Part shown: in pieces, positions 22,525 to 25,135 of the stretch
How positions within the stretch are numbered: position 1 is the stretch's first letter
How the letters are laid out: the number at the start of each line of letters is the position of its first letter
Source of the DNA: Methylotenera sp.
Lineage (GTDB): Bacteria; Pseudomonadota; Gammaproteobacteria; Burkholderiales; Methylophilaceae
Direction: 5' to 3'
Length of the DNA stretch: 25,135 bases
Assembly: GCA_005791685.1 (NCBI GenBank)
Contig: SXVG01000009.1
Location: 1 to 25,135 of the forward strand
Translations under genes and position numbers: made by a program
Notes under the pieces: generated by a model
What the model was told of the DNA's origin: nothing
Database searches by the model: none
What the model saw: only the letters and a program-made list of their open reading frames with translations

Positions 22525-23007
22525 TCAGTACGCGTAACTGGCAGATTGAATGTAGTAGGAGCTGGCAGATGGCGCCGAAGACTGGTGCGCCATCAAGTAT
22601 TCCGCCGGGATGCTCGCGTCCAGCGCGGCCATGCCGGGATTTGAATCCGCATCACCCACTTGCGTTTGCAAGGCCATAAAACTCACCGCCATCACGGCGG
22701 CCAGCGAGGCCGCCGTAGCCCAGACCAAAGGGCGCTTAGCCCTGTCCACTGAAGCTGCCGTGCCAGTGGCCGGCTTAAACCAAGCGGCATTGGGCGATAA
22801 CACGGTAGGCTCCTTGTCAATTTCGGCCATCAACTTGGTTTTAAAATCCGCACTCAATGCCGGCGTGCCACGCATGACGTCACCGATTAAATGGTAGCGG
22901 CTCCAGGCTTCAGCTGCCGAGCTGTTTGCTTGCCCACCGCTGAGCAAATGCTCAGCATAGTCTAAGGCAATTTCGTTATCGGCTAAGGCGGATAGTTGTT
23001 CTGTCAT
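22525..23007 (-). CDS. rseA: Anti-sigma-E factor RseA/MucA
   Basis: The 160-residue protein has an N-terminal cytoplasmic sigma-binding domain (MTEQLSALADNEIALDYAEH and AAEAWSRYHLIGDVMRGTPA), one membrane segment (LVWATAASLAAVMAVSFMAL, about residues 94-113) and a short periplasmic tail ending SSYYIQSASYAY. It holds sigma-E at the inner membrane and is destroyed by regulated proteolysis on envelope stress. The periplasmic part is only about 45 residues, shorter than in E. coli RseA (about 100), but homologues of such length occur. It lies 39 bases after rpoE. Confidence 0.93.
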   Translation of the reverse strand: MTEQLSALADNEIALDYAEHLLSGGQANSSAAEAWSRYHLIGDVMRGTPALSADFKTKLMAEIDKEPTVLSPNAAWFKPATGTAASVDRAKRPLVWATAASLAAVMAVSFMALQTQVGDADSNPGMAALDASIPAEYLMAHQSSAPSASSYYIQSASYAY

Positions 23008-23046
23008 GGTTTACTCTCAATGCACTTGGGCTCACAAGGTTAAAGC

Positions 23047-23817
23047 TTACCAGCGCTTATGCTCTGGCGTGTTTTCTAACAAGGGTTTTAATTTCAATGA
23101 AATGCTGTCGCGTGCCCTAAAAATACGCGAGCGCACCGTGCCTATCGGGCAATTCATCACGCTGGCAATTTCTTCATAGCTCAAACCTTCAATCTCACGC
23201 AAGGTAATGGCGGTGCGCAGTTCTTCTGGCAAGCTGGCCACGGTATCGTTCACGGTTTGGGCAATTTGCTTAGTCATCAAGGACGACTCCGGCGTTTCCA
23301 TGCTGCGCAAGGCATCGCCTTCTGCAAAATTCTCGGCGTCTTCCAGCTCTATGCCGGTACTGGCGCTAGGGCGGCGTTTACGCGCGCCTAAATAATTTTT
23401 TGCGCTGTTAATGCCTATGCGATACAGCCAGGTATAAAACGCACTGTCGCCCCGAAAATTAGGCAAAGCACGGTAGGCTTTAATAAAGGTCTCTTGCACG
23501 ATGTCTTCAACTTCAGCTTGGTCACGCACCATGCGCGATAGCAAGCGCGCCAACTTGCGCTGGTATTTATCCACCAACATGGAAAAAGCGCGCTTGTCGC
23601 CACGCTGGGCGCGTAGCACCAGTTCGTGGTCGATTTCACGGTTTTCTAAAGAGTTATTGGCGACCAAACTTAACTGTCCATGGGTTTGAATCTGTGCTGG
23701 GCTTTCGGCATGACTGGGCTCTTCACTTAAATGCTTTGCTGTTTTGCCAGTATAACCTTGTGCAGCCACTTGCACTAAACTTAGTTGGCTTAAATTAATT
23801 TCATCCACAATACGCAT
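23047..23817 (-). CDS. rpoE: ECF sigma factor sigma-E (RpoE/AlgU) with an N-terminal extension
   Basis: Region 2 shows VEDIVQETFIKAYRALPNFR and GDSAFYTWLYRIGINSAKNY; region 4 shows SLPEELRTAITLREIEGLSY, then EEIASVMNCPIGTVRSRIFR. These closely match E. coli RpoE (191 residues). Here the ATG at 23817 gives 256 residues because about 60 residues lie before the usual start (REIDHELVLRAQRGD). A GTG at 23850 would add 11 more. The ATG is preferred because GAGGATGCG gives a ribosome site. A TTG at 23667 would give a normal-length 206-residue protein but has no ribosome site. Regulated by RseA; a sigma-E-like promoter lies at 23896-23923. Confidence 0.93.
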   Translation of the reverse strand: MRIVDEINLSQLSLVQVAAQGYTGKTAKHLSEEPSHAESPAQIQTHGQLSLVANNSLENREIDHELVLRAQRGDKRAFSMLVDKYQRKLARLLSRMVRDQAEVEDIVQETFIKAYRALPNFRGDSAFYTWLYRIGINSAKNYLGARKRRPSASTGIELEDAENFAEGDALRSMETPESSLMTKQIAQTVNDTVASLPEELRTAITLREIEGLSYEEIASVMNCPIGTVRSRIFRARDSISLKLKPLLENTPEHKRW

Positions 23818-23895
23818 CGCATCCTCGCCCTTATTTTTAAAGCCAAACACCGGTTTATTTATTCGGCCAGTGGGCCCTGTCTATTGCCTTTTACG

Positions 23896-23923
23896 CTGAC
23901 AAAGATACACTCTCAATAGTTCC
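23896..23923 (-). promoter_or_regulatory. Sigma-E type autoregulatory promoter of rpoE
   Basis: On the minus strand GGAACT (23918-23923) matches the sigma-E -35 element and GTCAG (23896-23900) resembles the -10, with a 17-base gap between the two hexamers. The leader would be about 70 bases to the ATG at 23817. Autoregulation by sigma-E is general in this operon family. The -35 is strong and the -10 is fair. Confidence 0.6.
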
Positions 23924-23971
23924 AGCAAGCACCGGCGAATTTTCCAAGGTTCACACGACACAACAACCCGT

Positions 23972-25135
23972 ATGCAGCAATTTGATGTACTCATTATTGG
24001 CAGCGGCCTGGCCGGCTTAAGCACGGCGCTGCGGCTGGCCGAGCATAAAAAAGTCTGTTTAGTCAGCAAACGCAGCATAAACGACACCGCCAGCGATTGG
24101 GCGCAAGGCGGCATTGCCGCGGTGCTGACCGCTGAAGACTCAATCGAAAGCCATGTGCAAGACACTTTAACGGCCGGTGGCGGCTTGTGCGATGTGACGG
24201 TCACCAAGATGGTCGCCGAACAAGCCAAAGGCGCGGTGGAATGGCTGGTAGACCAAGGCGTGGGCTTTACCCGCACGGCCAACAACCAGGGCTTTCATTT
24301 AACCCGCGAAGGCGGCCATAGCCACAGGCGCATCATCCACGCCGCCGACACCACCGGCCATGCCGTACAAACCACCTTGTCTGAGAAAATCAAACAACAC
24401 CCCAACATCAGCCTGCTGGAAAATCACATCGCGGTGGATTTAATCACCGCCAGAAAAATGTCCAACGCCAGCACCGCCCATCAAGCGCCCGCATCCGACT
24501 ACCACAGCGATGCCAATGCCTGTTTAGGCGCCTACGTGTTGGATAAAAGCACCGGCAAAGTCATCACCATCGCCGCACAAAATACCCTGCTAGCCACCGG
24601 TGGAGCTGGCAAAGTGTATTTATACACCACCAACCCAGACATCAGCACCGGTGATGGCATGGCCATGGCTTGGCGCGCAGGCTGCCGCGTGGCCAACATG
24701 GAATTCATCCAATTTCACCCCACTTGTTTATTTCACCCGCATGCCAAATCGTTTTTAATCAGCGAAGTGGTGCGCGGCGAAGGCGGCCTGCTCAAACTAC
24801 CCGATGGCACGCGCTTTATGCTGGAACACGACGAACGGCTGGAATTGGCGCCACGCGACGTCGTGGCGCGTGCCATCGACTTTGAGATGAAAAAACGCGG
24901 CTTGGATTGCGTCTATTTGGACATCAGCGACAAACCCTTAAGCTTTATCGAGACGCATTTCCCCAATATCTACCAACGCTGCTTAAGCTTTGGTATAGAC
25001 ATCAGCAAAACGCCTATCCCGGTGGTGCCGGCCGCGCATTATAGCTGTGGCGGCGTCATGACCGACGACAAAGGCCGCACCGACATCAAGCATTTGTATG
25101 CCGTGGGCGAAACCGCTTGCACCGGCTTGCATGGC
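23972..25135 (+). CDS. nadB: L-aspartate oxidase, cut by the right edge
   Basis: The first 388 residues are present. NadB oxidises aspartate to iminoaspartate with FAD, the first step of de novo NAD synthesis, and passes the product to NadA. The start MQQFDVLIIGSGLAGLSTAL is the FAD-binding loop. Further blocks are DTASDWAQGGIAAVL, HLTREGGHSHRRIIHAADTT, NTLLATGGAGKVYLYTTNPD, STGDGMAMAWRAGCRVANME and FIQFHPTCLFHP. Then come ISEVVRGEGGLL, APRDVVARAIDFEMKKRGLD, AAHYSCGGVMTD and YAVGETACTGLHG at the edge. Divergent from rpoE across 154 bases, a layout known from other proteobacteria. No frame problem is seen. Confidence 0.97.
   Translation, partial: MQQFDVLIIGSGLAGLSTALRLAEHKKVCLVSKRSINDTASDWAQGGIAAVLTAEDSIESHVQDTLTAGGGLCDVTVTKMVAEQAKGAVEWLVDQGVGFTRTANNQGFHLTREGGHSHRRIIHAADTTGHAVQTTLSEKIKQHPNISLLENHIAVDLITARKMSNASTAHQAPASDYHSDANACLGAYVLDKSTGKVITIAAQNTLLATGGAGKVYLYTTNPDISTGDGMAMAWRAGCRVANMEFIQFHPTCLFHPHAKSFLISEVVRGEGGLLKLPDGTRFMLEHDERLELAPRDVVARAIDFEMKKRGLDCVYLDISDKPLSFIETHFPNIYQRCLSFGIDISKTPIPVVPAAHYSCGGVMTDDKGRTDIKHLYAVGETACTGLHG

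Noticed and set aside
1..25135. CRISPR arrays, tRNA or rRNA genes, insertion sequences and prophage genes
   Set aside because: No regularly spaced repeats, cloverleaf sequences, transposase or phage structural genes were recognised by eye on either strand.

Overview
The window carries a tightly packed housekeeping chromosome segment from a Gram-negative bacterium, most likely a betaproteobacterium (Nitrosomonadales/Methylophilales-like). The basis is gene order and family flavour: the rpoE-rseA-rseB-rseC-degP envelope-stress cluster, then lepA-lepB-DUF4845-rnc-era-recO-pdxJ-acpS, and nadB divergent from rpoE. The taxon is an inference; no rRNA or tRNA is present. Base composition is moderate, with A/T-rich codons such as TTA, AAA and GAA common.

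Layout. (1) 1-2049, minus: the N-terminal two thirds of a glycogen phosphorylase, joined in frame near position 393 to an internal piece of GTP-dependent PEP carboxykinase that runs off the left edge. This is the most anomalous object in the window: a real gene fusion, a recombination scar or an assembly chimera. (2) 2181-2832, plus: a toxin-antitoxin pair with a frameshifted HigB/RelE-like toxin, an intact HTH antitoxin and a perfect 20-bp palindrome just before the toxin. (3) 2893-4791, minus: htpG behind a heat-shock (sigma-32) type promoter. (4) 4876-9698: a polyphosphate island with ppx and a Lys/Ala/Pro-rich small protein on the plus strand, and ppk-sixA on the minus strand. ppk has a three-unit Pho box with correctly spaced -10; two weaker Pho-like motifs precede ppx and the small protein.

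(5) 9744-17310, minus: a long collinear run whose transcription order is lepA, lepB, DUF4845, rnc, era, recO, pdxJ, acpS, tcdA. Many junctions overlap by 1-4 bases (TAATG or ATGA), and one 252-bp repeat-bearing spacer separates era from recO. (6) 17409-19366, plus: ybhP-clsB (EEP-family hydrolase and cardiolipin synthase), set between degP and lepA on the opposite strand. (7) 19490-23817, minus: rpoE-rseA-rseB-rseC-degP with a sigma-E-like autoregulatory promoter. (8) 23972 to the right edge, plus: nadB, truncated by the window.

How they work together. Group 7 senses envelope damage and makes the DegP protease. Group 6 makes membrane lipid. Group 5 joins translation fidelity, signal peptide cleavage, RNA processing, DNA repair, PLP synthesis, ACP priming and tRNA t6A cyclisation. 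Group 4 makes and degrades polyphosphate, apparently under phosphate control. A family of short intergenic repeats with CACCACA/TGTGGTG ends recurs at 2.85, 7.0, 12.6 and 19.4 kb and seems to supply several terminator hairpins. No CRISPR array, insertion sequence, rRNA or tRNA was seen. No stretch above 300 bases lacks a gene. No clearly new defence or biosynthetic system is visible; the best candidates for novelty are the chimera and the basic small protein in the polyphosphate island.
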